DNA of 64,000 nucleotides, from contig OZ005689.1 in assembly GCA_963930775.1 (NCBI GenBank), positions 14,198,923 to 14,262,922 on the forward strand, given 5' to 3'. Below, piece after piece: positions 32,905 through 43,000 of the stretch. Below the pieces are notes generated by a model. The model searched no databases and had not been told where the DNA came from. It worked only from the letters and a program-made list of their open reading frames with translations. Position numbers and translations under genes: made by a program. Each line of letters starts with the position of its first letter. The first letter of the stretch is position 1. This DNA comes from Cliona cf. orientalis (Eukaryota; Porifera; Demospongiae; Clionaida; Clionaidae).

Positions 32905-33125
32905 TGTAGTGACTGTACTCTCTAGGTTATTATGATTATTATTATTGTATTGTTAATTATTACTTTATCATTTCCTATTACTTGTTATGATGTCATTTGT
33001 TTCGTGTATATATATTGTGCATGCATAATTGTTTTTGTCAGTTGTCAGAATCTTCAGTCGATTTAATGATATTATAATATTATTGATACTGAGATAGACT
33101 GAAGAGTAAGCGTGCGAGGCTATCA
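32905..33125 (+). repeat. Right LTR of Ty3/gypsy element
   Basis: Starts TGTAGTGACTGTACTC directly after the purine tract and ends ggctatca. It is clearly the partner of 24843-25046, with several substitutions and indels, so the insertion is not very recent. Confidence 0.85.
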
Positions 33126-33168
33126 CTGTTACTGAAGATTTTGTGCAATCTAAAGCTACGGTACATAC

Positions 33169-33593
33169 TATATTGTCTCTAATTTAACGGACATCTCTAA
33201 TTATCCGGATACCATTTTGAATTATTTTTTACCTCTAATTACACCGGACAATCAATGAAGTTTGAATTTTTGTTGTTCTAATTATCCGGACATCGTTGGA
33301 CAGCTCGCGCTAGCGTGTTACTGATCGAGCAAAATTTGCAATGGACAGCTGCTTCTTTGGGGGTAATGAAGGAGGTGAGCTGTTCTCATTCCCACCATGA
33401 ACAGGGAGCTCCAGGTACCGTCTCATTTGCAGCTGCTCGATCGCACGTCCATTTGACCGAATGCGCATGCGTGAAAGCGTGTTCTAATTCATCGGACACT
33501 TCGAACGCTGGCTATTTTCGTGTGTTCTAATTATAGTGGACATTGGCCAAAATAATCATTTTTCTGGTGTCCGTTAAATTAGAGGTAATACGG
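33169..33593. mobile_element. MITE with CCGTA-TACCTCTAATTT ends, copy 2
   Basis: Inverted-orientation copy of 13966-14390. The right end TTAAATTAGAGGTAATACGG is followed by TA; the left end is slightly diverged (tattgtctctaatttaacgg). Internal atccggaca blocks are shared. Confidence 0.85.
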
Positions 33594-33930
33594 TACACAA
33601 ACAGTAACATCACCAAAGTACCGCGACATTTTTAGTATGTTGATGTGTAAGTTGTAATTACCATTGGACGGATTTTAATTGAGTAGTTTAATAATTGCGT
33701 TCTAGTCAAGTCAGGCCAAATTGCGAATCCAATAATTGCGATGGACGACCCCGTACCGTATTGTAGTATACGTGCACGTTTTATGTTTGCGAATCTATTA
33801 ATTGCGAAATGTAGAAAAACTCGCAATTCGCAATTAATAGATGAAAACCCAACCTACGGTATTACAATCAGTATGTGGGTGTTTCAAAACATACATTGTA
33901 ATAATTACTGTCTATAGTAATACCTGAATT
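33594..33930. other. Non-coding, where TM exons of gene B would be expected
   Basis: Contains the sequence gtacacaaacagtaacatcaccaaagtac, which matches the repeat at 24297-24325, and blocks with attgcgaat/attcgcaat in both orientations. No TM-coding exon was found here. Confidence 0.5.
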
Positions 33931-34823
33931 TCATGTCCAATCAGAAATATTCACAGTTTGCATTACTTTGGGAGCTGATATTGAGACTGGTGAGATGCTA
34001 AAATTTAATATGATTTCCGTGCAATTCATGGTGCTCAACTGCAAATAGCTCCAGCTCATTGAGAATGATATAATAGGATCAGTGAATGAGGAATTCAATA
34101 TGTGATGTGAACTGTTTCCGTCATTTTTGTTTGTAACTGTGATGTTCCAGTGCTGAATTCTCTGGCCAGGCCAAAGAAATGGAGGTGACCACATTAATGT
34201 TACATGTGTGGCAGTTTTTGAAATCAATGGGTTCTCTGATATCGGTGGACCTGCAAAAATAATAATATTATGTATACATGCAGGTTTTTCATGAGCATGC
34301 ATTTCTATTATTATTTGTCAGCTTATGATTATTGATTTTGCATACTTGAAATCACAAAGAGAAACACTGTTTCACTTTCATCAAAGCCTTCATGACTGCC
34401 ATTAGCTTCATATCTACACCGGATACTAGTGTTGTTCATAGCCTCTGAAGCATTCGCAGTCAGAGTCAATGTGTTATCACGATCATTTTCACTGGTAGTA
34501 AAGCTGGAATTCATTTGGCTCTCATCAATTGTGTAATGGGGCGTGTTGTTTAAGATCCAGTATCCGGAACAACTCGGAAATCCATTGCAGAGTGCCTTAC
34601 ATGAAAATACACCAATTTTATTGGCTGAAATCAGTAGAGGTGCCGGCTCTTTAACAATCATCACTTGACCTACATGACACAGTAACATATCAATCGTATG
34701 TGATGCATGTATGCATATTAAATTTTTAATAGTAGATTGAAGATTACTTTTGGTTTGTACAAGCAACCAAAGATTTAGTATGAATTGAGCTACAAGATAC
34801 TGAGATTTAGTACCAGCAGCCAT
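33931..34823 (-). CDS. Receptor B: signal peptide, Ig, FN3, no TM
   Basis: Exons 34823-34748, 34669-34346 and 34250-33931 join in frame (phase 1 at both junctions) to give about 239 residues. Exon 1 is signal-like (MAAGTKSQYLVAQFILNLWLL). Exon 2 is an Ig domain with KIGVFSCKALC, YWILNN (core Trp) and TSIRCRYEANG, plus sequons. Exon 3 is an FN3 domain: PPISENPLISKTATHVTLMW, PGQRIQHWNITVTN. It terminates at a TGA (33931-33933) just before a possible donor. No TM or tail exon is seen downstream; the region holds repeats. So it is either a secreted receptor or a 3'-truncated gene. A MITE ends exactly at the start codon, so the promoter is either within the MITE or replaced. The exon plan matches A, C and D. 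Confidence 0.6.
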
Positions 34824-35208
34824 TGGGCTATTCCAGATAATAGGTGTACACCCCTATGGAGGAAGAGATTTATGTTCATTACCCTAAATACCTATTAAAG
34901 TGCAAAAATAACCATCAAAACTAATCAATTTGCTCATTTTACCCTATAAAACTAATCAATATTCTCGATTACACCCTACAAAACTAATAGTAATTCCTCC
35001 ATACCCTTACAAGCTACTCCACCAATACTAGTTATTCACTGCCATGTCCCCTCAATACCTTATTACTTTCTACAATGGTGCCTACAATACCTCATTAAAA
35101 TCCATAAAAATGCCCTCAATACTTCATTAAATCACCTTAAATCTTGATCCTACAATACTAATCAACCTTCCTCCATAGGGGTGTATCCTCATTATCTGGA
35201 ATAGCCCA
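34824..35208. mobile_element. MITE, TGGGCTATTCC family, copy 3
   Basis: TGGGCTATTCCAGATAATAG and its inverted partner ATTATCTGGAATAGCCCA bound an element made of repeated accctacaaaactaat-type blocks. Its left end touches the initiator ATG of receptor B (34821-34823, minus strand). Confidence 0.9.
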
Positions 35209-35473
35209 TTGTACAACAAGTATATAGCTAGTATCATGAATTGAATCAGGATACAAAACTTAATAGAAGATCCAGAATACTCCAACTGCTTTTATAGGGC
35301 CTGGAAGTAGAATAATGTACGTAGCTATGACTATGAGGTTGTAACATAATATGGATTTGAATTGATTTGATACTCATGACCATGAGCCTTATACATGCAG
35401 GATGACAATAATTAATGCTGGCAATAATGTAAAATAGAATTAAATACGAATCAGTTCCAAATGTCTCTGAAGA
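35209..35473. other. Non-coding spacer
   Basis: No gene seen between the MITE and the inverted duplication. Confidence 0.5.
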
Positions 35474-36347
35474 TCTGATTCAGTAGAGCTCTGCTGCGAG
35501 AGTAGATCTCTTCTGAGCACAGATGACCAATTTACCAGTGATAGACAAAGTAGAGCCTTAGCATGCACAGCTTGGAGTAGCTAGTCAGAGCAGCTCCCAA
35601 AAGCACCTTAATTGCAGATAAGGCATGATTGGATGTATTAAAACGCGAAATTTCTCAAGTTAGACTTGAAAGAAAGATAGTATCTCCTAGTGGAAGAGAG
35701 TACCAGCATATCATTATTAGTGCAAGATTCTTCACTGTCTGATGTTGTTGAAGATTAAAATTTATCATAAATATTGTCTGATTTACGTCAGACATGGAAG
35801 AATCTTGATCTTGCACTGAGGGGGTAGAGCCTCCGAGATATGTATGAATCCAAATTAATTTCCTGTTTCGAATTTCCCGTTCCCCTAAAACAAGCCAAAA
35901 ACTGTTGCAGGCGGGCGGCTGGAAATGGTCGCTTAATCACAAGTTTGGTAGGAAAAGGTCGTCAAAATCATAGGGTAAGTTCGGCAATCATGAAACAGTA
36001 TACGATAATTTTGTATTAGGCTCAGGGGTGGATCCAGGAGTTGAGGAAGGGGGGGGGGGGAGCACAAAGATGAGTGCGCGCGCAAATTTTTTAGCCACGC
36101 TCAAAATCAATAAACTATGCCTCCCAATATGCTGCGATCGGTTGTTTTGAGCTGCTTTCTGGCAGCAAAATGCTTCTTTTCGACAAAGTTTCGAACATTT
36201 GAGCAAAGCTTGGTATGTTTTTAGGCTGTGTCTACTGTACCAGCACCGGTACTGAAAAATTAGCACTTCGAGTACCGGCAAATTTGCTGGCCCAAAAACT
36301 TAGAAAATTTTTCAAAAGTGGAAGAAAAAAAATCCAAAGATCAAGCA

Positions 36348-36412
36348 GGATTCGAATCCATGACCACCGCTCCACCAGCCTCAACCCTAGTCCACTCTGC
36401 CAACCCAGCTCA
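36348..36412 (-). ncRNA. tRNA-like / SINE promoter block
   Basis: On the minus strand a box A-like TGGCAGAGTGG is followed, about 32 bases on, by a perfect box B-like GGATTCGAATCC. These match RNA polymerase III internal promoter consensus. The 5' half resembles class II tRNAs, but no clean cloverleaf with an acceptor stem is evident, so this is more likely a tRNA-derived SINE head or tRNA pseudogene. Confidence 0.4.
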
Positions 36413-36452
36413 CCGCTGCTGGATACTCATTTTTGCCACCTTTATACACCTT

Positions 36453-36989
36453 AGCCCCATTTACACGTAGGCCTTAACTCGGGTCAGCAGGGTTGCATAC
36501 AGGATTTTTTCTTGGGGGAAAGGGGGGGTGGAGGGGCGATCTCATGGATGACTTACGTATGTATATGCACCGCTGCCATGCGTATATACTAGTAAATAAA
36601 TCAAACAATAATGCTGTGATAACAAACGATTTCTTTTTGCTTGTGTATGTAATCATATTATTTGTGCTGTATTATATTACATGTATATTATTATGGAATT
36701 CTGGGGGGGGGGGGGGGGGGGGCGGATTCCAGTGCGCCCCCCCCCCCGCTGTATGCAACCCTGGTCAGGATCTGCGTTAAACTAACTCGCTTATGTGTAA
36801 ACGCGCTAATCCAGTTGTAAACCGAATTAGTTGATCGGGGTTGTAACCCACATCCTGATGTGGATTAGAAGTGGGTTACGTGCATAGTAGTGGGCTATGA
36901 ATATCTTACTCGGGTCAAGTGTGTGCATGTAAACGCGGCCGGTTTAATCCGGTTCAGTTTAAACTGGTTTGGTACGTTTAAATGGGGCT
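36453..36989. mobile_element. MITE with AGCCCCATTTA ends, 3-bp TSD
   Basis: The ends AGCCCCATTTACACGTA and TACGTTTAAATGGGGCT are imperfect inverted repeats with CTT on both sides (36450-36452, 36990-36992). It belongs with 25093-25336 (same ends, same 3-bp duplication size, same aatccrgatt blocks). A second element is nested at 36488-36763. Confidence 0.85.
36488..36763. mobile_element. Nested MITE with CAGGGTTGCATAC ends, 5-bp TSD
   Basis: CAGGGTTGCATACAG and CTGTATGCAACCCTG are perfect inverted repeats, flanked by GTCAG on both sides (36483-36487, 36764-36768). It contains a long G tract and a C tract near the right end. A copy is in the other arm of the inverted duplication (about 38585-38865). 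Confidence 0.9.
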
Positions 36990-36992
36990 CTT

Positions 36993-37590
36993 GTTATTAC
37001 AATACTAACCCTTCGTCAACAACCATAGCCTAAATCCAAACCCCTTGTCACTAACCGATTACCGAAACCCAAACCCCCCCCCCCCCACTACTAACCTCGA
37101 TCACTAGCCATCTAGCACTCAGTATTAGTGGCTATTATAGCTATATAATAGAGTTGCCGGTACTCCAAGCACTAAATCTTGGGTACCGGTGCCGGTACGG
37201 TAGACACAGTGATATTTTTATGAAAGAATAAGTTGAAGACACTATAAAACTCAAAGACCAATAGATCAATTAATGCTGGATGGGAAGTTCACTGTTGAAG
37301 GGGGGGGGGGGCACAGCTGTGTCATGTGATATATGCACTACATAGCTAAAAGTGTACACGTAGCTACAGGCAAGCAAGAAACTGTCAAAGAAGCACAGGT
37401 ATGTAATTTATATTATAATAATTATTATTATTATAGCTAGCACTATAGAATACAAGTGAATATAAGATGTGTAGGCTAAACGGAGCACAATCAGAGTTTC
37501 AGTGTTGAATCTATGCTGAAACGCTGTGATGGTAAGGGGGAGGGGGGTAAAAATGTTAACGTCATAATCACGTTAATTTTTCCATTGCAT
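36993..37590. other. Non-coding loop of the inverted duplication
   Basis: Includes ggtaccggtgccggtac near 37170, inverted relative to cagcaccggtac near 36240; with CTGTGTCTAC ends these may be the termini of a further element spanning about 36227-37209. No gene. Confidence 0.5.
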
Positions 37591-37715
37591 GATTTTAGTA
37601 TTTTATCAGAAGACAATGATGATTGAAGTTAGTAGCTATTATGTTTCCATAATTATTGTAAAACACCTAATCATTTGCATCAACATTATAATAACATGAT
37701 CACTGATTAGATTAC

Positions 37716-37779
37716 CTGCAGTATGGATGGATTCAAAATGTATGAAGATGAGAAATAGGAGAGTAGTAGACAATTTCAT
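37716..37779 (-). CDS. Third copy of the receptor signal-peptide exon
   Basis: Another 64-nt copy of receptor A exon 1: ATG, reading MKLSTTLLFLIFIHFES and IHTA, ending phase 1 at a possible donor (CAG|GTAATC). The surrounding 600 bases, including the upstream ggtcgtcaRcaatgtt block and the later ccaatttgtggacagtcagg block, are duplicated from the 5.8-6.3 kb cassette. It is upstream of receptor B on the same strand, so it could splice to the Ig exon at 34669; otherwise it is an orphan exon. Confidence 0.5.
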
Positions 37780-38396
37780 CCTGAAGTGAAGCCGCAATAA
37801 TCTTTATTGATCTCAAAATCTTACAGTTTGAGTTAGTTTATAGCTCAGTGAGGAATATCATACAGATTAAGTAGGGCCTCAATGTCATGACAATTGGAGG
37901 AAGTGGAAACGGACAAATGATGACACGAACACGGAAACGAAAAAAGAAGGAAAAGGTCGTCAGCAATGTTCAAATTTGAGTATAGGTCGTCAACCCTATA
38001 AGTAGCAAATGCGTTGTCATTAATACAAGGTGTATTATGGTGCATCCATCAACTTAGCCTCGAACCCAGGCTCACTTTCGGGTTCGAGGGTACCATCGAC
38101 TTGTTAGTATTGGCTCATGCAAGCTATAATAATGGTGCACTTGACCAACATCGACTAAAGTTAGCCAATTTGTGGACAGTCAGGACCTCCCTGGTCTAGC
38201 CACGGCAAAAACATTATAGCTAATTAATAATAGCTAGCTACTAATCATCCATGGTAGCTACTGTGCACTATCAGGTGCAATCATTTATGTTTCGCTTCAT
38301 GTAGCTAGCTACTCATTCATGATGATCATATAAATACCGACCGACTGACATGCCAGTGTCAGTTTAATGTATCCCCTGTATAATATTTTATTAAAC

Positions 38397-39882
38397 TAAA
38401 CCGGCCGCGTTTACATGCACACACTTGACCCGAGTAAGATATTCATAGCCCACTACTATGCACGTAACCCACTTCTAATCCACATCAGGATGTGGGTTAC
38501 AACCCTGATCAACTAGCTAATTCGGTTTACAACTGGATTAGCGCGTTTACACATAAGCGAGTTAGTTTAACGCAGATCCTGACCAGGGTTGCATACAGGG
38601 GGGGGGGGGGGGGGGCGCACTGGAATCCGCCCCCCCCCCCCCCCCCCCCCCAGAATTCCATAATAATATACATGTAATATAATACAGCACAAATAATATG
38701 ATTACATACACAAGCAAAAAGAAATCGTTTGTTATCACAGCATTATTGTTTGATTTATTTACTAGTATATACGCATGGCAGCGGTGCATATACATACGTA
38801 AGTCATCCATGAGATCGCCCCTCCACCCCCCCTTTCCCCCAAGAAAAATCCTGTATGCAACCCTGCTGACCCGAGTTAAGGCCTACGTGTAAATGGGGCT
38901 GAGGTGTATAAAGGTGGCAAAAATGAGTATCCAGCAGCGGTGAGCTGGGTTGGCAGAGTGGACTAGGGTTGAGGCTGGTGGAGCGGTGGTCATGGATTCG
39001 AATCCTGCTTGATCTTTGGATTTTTTTTCTTCCACTTTTGAAAAATTTTCTAAGTTTTTGGGCCAGCAAATTTGCCGGTACTCGAAGTGCTAATTTTTCA
39101 GTACCGGTGCTGGTACAGTAGACACAGCCTAAAAACATACCAAGCTTTGCTCAAATGTTCGAAACTTTGTCGAAAAGAAGCATTTTGCTGCCAGAAAGCA
39201 GCTCAAAACAACCGATCGCAGCATATTGGGAGGCATAGTTTATTGATTTTGAGCGTGGCTAAAAAATTTGCGCGCGCACTCATCTTTGTGCTCCCCCCCC
39301 CCCCCTTCCTCAACTCCTGGATCCACCCCTGAGCCTAATACAAAATTATCGTATACTGTTTCATGATTGCCGAACTTACCCTATGATTTTGACGACCTTT
39401 TCCTACCAAACTTGTGATTAAGCGACCATTTCCAGCCGCCCGCCTGCAACAGTTTTTGGCTTGTTTTAGGGGAACGGGAAATTCGAAACAGGAAATTAAT
39501 TTGGATTCATACATATCTCGGAGGCTCTACCCCCTCAGTGCAAGATCAAGATTCTTCCATGTCTGACGTAAATCAGACAATATTTATGATTAATTTTAAT
39601 CTTCAACAACATCAGACAGTGAAGAATCTTGCACTAATAATGATATGCTGGTACTCTCTTCCACTAGGAGATACTATCTTTCTTTCAAGTCTAACTTGAG
39701 AAATTTCGCGTTTTAATACATCCAATCATGCCTTATCTGCAATTAAGGTGCTTTTGGGAGCTGCTCTGACTAGCTACTCCAAGCTGTGCATGCTAAGGCT
39801 CTACTTTGTCTATCACTGGTAAGTTGGTCATCTGTGCTCAGAAGAGATCTACTCTCGCAACAGAGCTCTACTGAATCAGTTC
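38397..39882. repeat. Inverted duplication, right arm
   Basis: Near-identical reverse complement of 35474-36946. It begins inside a MITE copy whose outer end is missing, and it ends six bases before a 200-N gap. Confidence 0.9.
38945..39005 (+). ncRNA. tRNA-like / SINE promoter block, second copy
   Basis: Plus-strand copy of the block at 36348-36412, with box A-like TGGCAGAGTGG at 38951-38961 and box B-like GGATTCGAATCC at 38994-39005. Confidence 0.4.
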
Positions 39883-39887
39883 TCAGA

Positions 39888-40087
39888 NNNNNNNNNNNNN
39901 NNNNNNNNNNNNNNNNNNNNNNNNNNNNNNNNNNNNNNNNNNNNNNNNNNNNNNNNNNNNNNNNNNNNNNNNNNNNNNNNNNNNNNNNNNNNNNNNNNNN
40001 NNNNNNNNNNNNNNNNNNNNNNNNNNNNNNNNNNNNNNNNNNNNNNNNNNNNNNNNNNNNNNNNNNNNNNNNNNNNNNNNNNNNNNN
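39888..40087. other. Assembly gap, 200 N
   Basis: Exactly 200 undetermined bases, which suggests a default-size scaffold gap. Any frame that runs through it is meaningless. Confidence 0.99.
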
Positions 40088-43000
40088 CAATCTTGAGAAG
40101 CAGACTTTTGTCTGTCACAGTTTTGCACTCCTTCAATTTCTGAAGATGACTGTATGACATTGGGGGCATTTGTGATCATGTGACTATATTCTTTATTATC
40201 TGTAGTGTTCCTGTTCAAAGTTAAATTTTGCGAACACCATGTACGAAGCACGGAGTAGGCATGATACATGGCAATGGAGAGAAGTAGCATAAAAGTTATT
40301 GTGCCTGATAAGTAAGCAGCATAATTTATATATTATACTCTGTTGATGGCTGGTCTTTCTATGCAGCACAAGGAACTGTATGGCACTGAAGGTACAAATA
40401 TTAAAATAGCACACCATTTCAATCACATCAACTGCATTTTTCTCGTAGATTCAACCGATAATATGTCCTTCAATTGTAAAATAAAATACCACCAATCACC
40501 AGAGTGATTGTTGTGAGGTTAACTTTAGGATCACCTGAGATATTGAATGCAAATACGAGGTACAAGAAGACACGGACGAACAACAGTAAGCCAGTCCTGT
40601 AGCAATGCTTGAACTTGTACGGAGTATGGTATGGCTCAATAAAATGTTTGAGTTTAGTAGATCTTACCCAAATCAATACTGGTTTATTCTCATAGCAAAG
40701 AAGCCATTGCCATGTAAAGAGTATACATGTGTACACGATGCCAATAATTAGGATGAATATGGCCACAATGAACAAAGCAATGTGCCTTCCCCTCAGATAG
40801 TCTACAGAAGCATCTGGTAGCCACACTCTTCTAAGTGAACCATCAGGATAATATAAGTCTGCAAATGAAAGTATTGAAATGGTATTTCGAAGAAATGTAG
40901 TGTACGAGAGCAAGATTAGGGTGGCCAGGGTTGCAACGGGATTTTTCTTAGCAATAAATCGAGTGAATTTAATGGAGTGTTGACTTAACAGGATTATGAT
41001 GATAACAAGAGCTATCAAGTATGTGGGAAATGCCAACTGAAGCCATGTTTTCCAAAACATATCCATTCCAACAAAGAAACAAGTGTCTATTCTTATCTCT
41101 AGATTTAGAAGAGATGTTACACCAGAAAAGAAGTTTACCAAAGGAAATGCACCTACATCAATACCAATAACGTTTGAGTAAAAGATAAGTCCATTGATGG
41201 TCCCTACAGCCACTGTCATGTTTAGAAACATCAATAAGGCAACAAGACAAACTCCTAGAAATAAAAATAGTGAGGACATGGCAACAGTCCATAGATACCA
41301 GCGTCTTGAACATGATAGACAATGTAAAGTACCATAAGAGAGACTTCGACCAGGTTTGCATTGTCCACACAGTAGTCCAGATCGATGGTGAGCACACTGT
41401 GCATCAGCTCCATGTGCTTTATTCAAGTTAATCTCCACATTTGGATACTTAGGGAGGCAGTAATCAAATGGGCAATAACGATAAATTAAATATCCGCTAG
41501 ATCTAGAGTTGCTATTGTTGTTTCCTGTAATATAACTGATCCATGCACTACTGTCCCTGGATAGCAATTGGGTTGTAGAATTGCAAGTGAATACGTATGG
41601 CACAACCTTTGGATGACATGAACACTGGCAGTTGCTATCGTGATCAGGCTGAGCGTGATCTACTTGAAAACCAAGAGGACACTTAATACAAGGTTTAAAG
41701 GACACATTCAATCTCTTTTGTGATAGACTAGCATTCCTACAAGGACCCTCTGCATACAAGACAAGTTGTACAGAGTGGCTTTTGGAAAGTATACTGTATG
41801 TCATGTTGGTGTAACCATCTTTTGTTGTTTGTTCAGTCTGACCAGGGTCTAAACCACTATCAGAGGAGCTCAGATAGGCATATATCGTAGTGTTCACTAT
41901 TGTGCGATTTACCTGGTCTACTGCAACAAGGTGATACATTAAACTTTTCTCCCTTTGTAACATTCACAGTGGGAGGCGTGTAGCTGCAATTTGGTACACT
42001 AGATGTACAAAAGCATAGGCGAATTGGTGTGGAGTAAATGGACTCAGTATCATTTAGGTTGCTAATCATCTTCAAAAATGTAACACCATTAAATTTCATA
42101 TGTTTAGAAAAGTGTGACGATGCTTGAACATGGGGGCCTTCTTCAATCACGATTTCGGCATATTGATCAATCGAACACCTATCAAGTAGACCTCCAAAAA
42201 TCAGTGAACTAGTATTACCACTTCCTGTGAACTCCACGGTAGTCAAATTGCTAATAAGGTTGTAATCTGTTGTAGACTGTGGAGTCAGTACTTGGATAAA
42301 GCACTCAGAGAGCCTATACAGCTCTGTGCCACACACCTCAAAGTAAGTATCATCACTAACATACCGTAAATAGCCTCTCCATCAAGTGCCTCATTTGAGG
42401 AAAAATATAAACTGATATTACTTGCATTTGATTGACTTTTGAATATGTAAACTTGAAAGTACAATTCTAGACAGATTCCTCCTCCTTTTGGTGACATATT
42501 TTCATAGAATTTGAGAAGAGCTTGAGTATGATAAGAATATCCATCACAATACATAGTAATTAATGAGATAATGGCATGTACGCCTCCACCATTGATACTT
42601 GCATTGTTATGTGAGATCATGACTGTACTGCTATGCCAACAATCTAGGTTACTTCGAAAGAGATAGATACCTCCACCAGTGTTGCTTGCAAAATTTGATG
42701 CCACAGTTAGTTCATCATGCACATTTGCTTCACTTTTGGTTATATAAATTGCCCCTCCATTGCGTGCATTATTATCACTCAGATTGCAAGCTCCTTGGAA
42801 AGTAATCTTGCTCTGGACAGTAAATATGACCCCTCCTGTACCTTTTGCAACATTCCTTAAGAAGATACAGTCAATGAATGTCAAAGAAACTGCAGTTTTA
42901 TCAGCAAGCACACCTCCGGCATATGCCTGATTCTCAATAAATGAGCAGTTATATACATAAAGCTGACTAATTTGATCCAACCTCAACACACCACCAGTCA

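Larger units (their letters stand above)
24843..33125 (+). mobile_element. Ty3/gypsy LTR retrotransposon, degraded
   Basis: Two LTRs bracket, in order, Gag-like sequence (about 25380-26060; SIFLSVCGPATYK, and a zinc knuckle CYRCGGAHLATAC), an aspartic protease piece (PMELDTGAAYSVMT near 26215-26265), RT (GQYFSKLDLSQAYLQL and GVSVYIDDILISGS), RNase H (LILACDASQYGLGEG) and integrase. The gag-protease-RT-RNase H-integrase order is that of Ty3/gypsy. A polypurine tract (aagaagggggaag) directly precedes the right LTR. Gag, protease and RT contain many stops and the RT fingers are partly deleted, so it is inactive. A 4-kb DNA transposon (26972-30980) sits between RT and RNase H, and a MITE lies in the leader. 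Confidence 0.9.
35474..36946. repeat. Inverted duplication, left arm
   Basis: Reads as the near-identical reverse complement of 38397-39882. Both arms hold the same open frames (for example one starting MPVLEVLIFQYRCWYSRH), the same G/C tracts, the same tRNA-like block and the same nested MITE. The inner edge lies within the MITE 36453-36989, which is complete in this arm but truncated in the other, so this arm looks like the source. Divergence is mainly in homopolymer length. Confidence 0.9.

Noticed and set aside
35988..36780. Frames of 79-97 codons repeated at 38562-39332
   Set aside because: They are non-coding repeat DNA copied in both arms, including glycine runs from G tracts, with no protein domain.
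39770..40290. Frames running through the assembly gap
   Set aside because: They consist mostly of undetermined residues.
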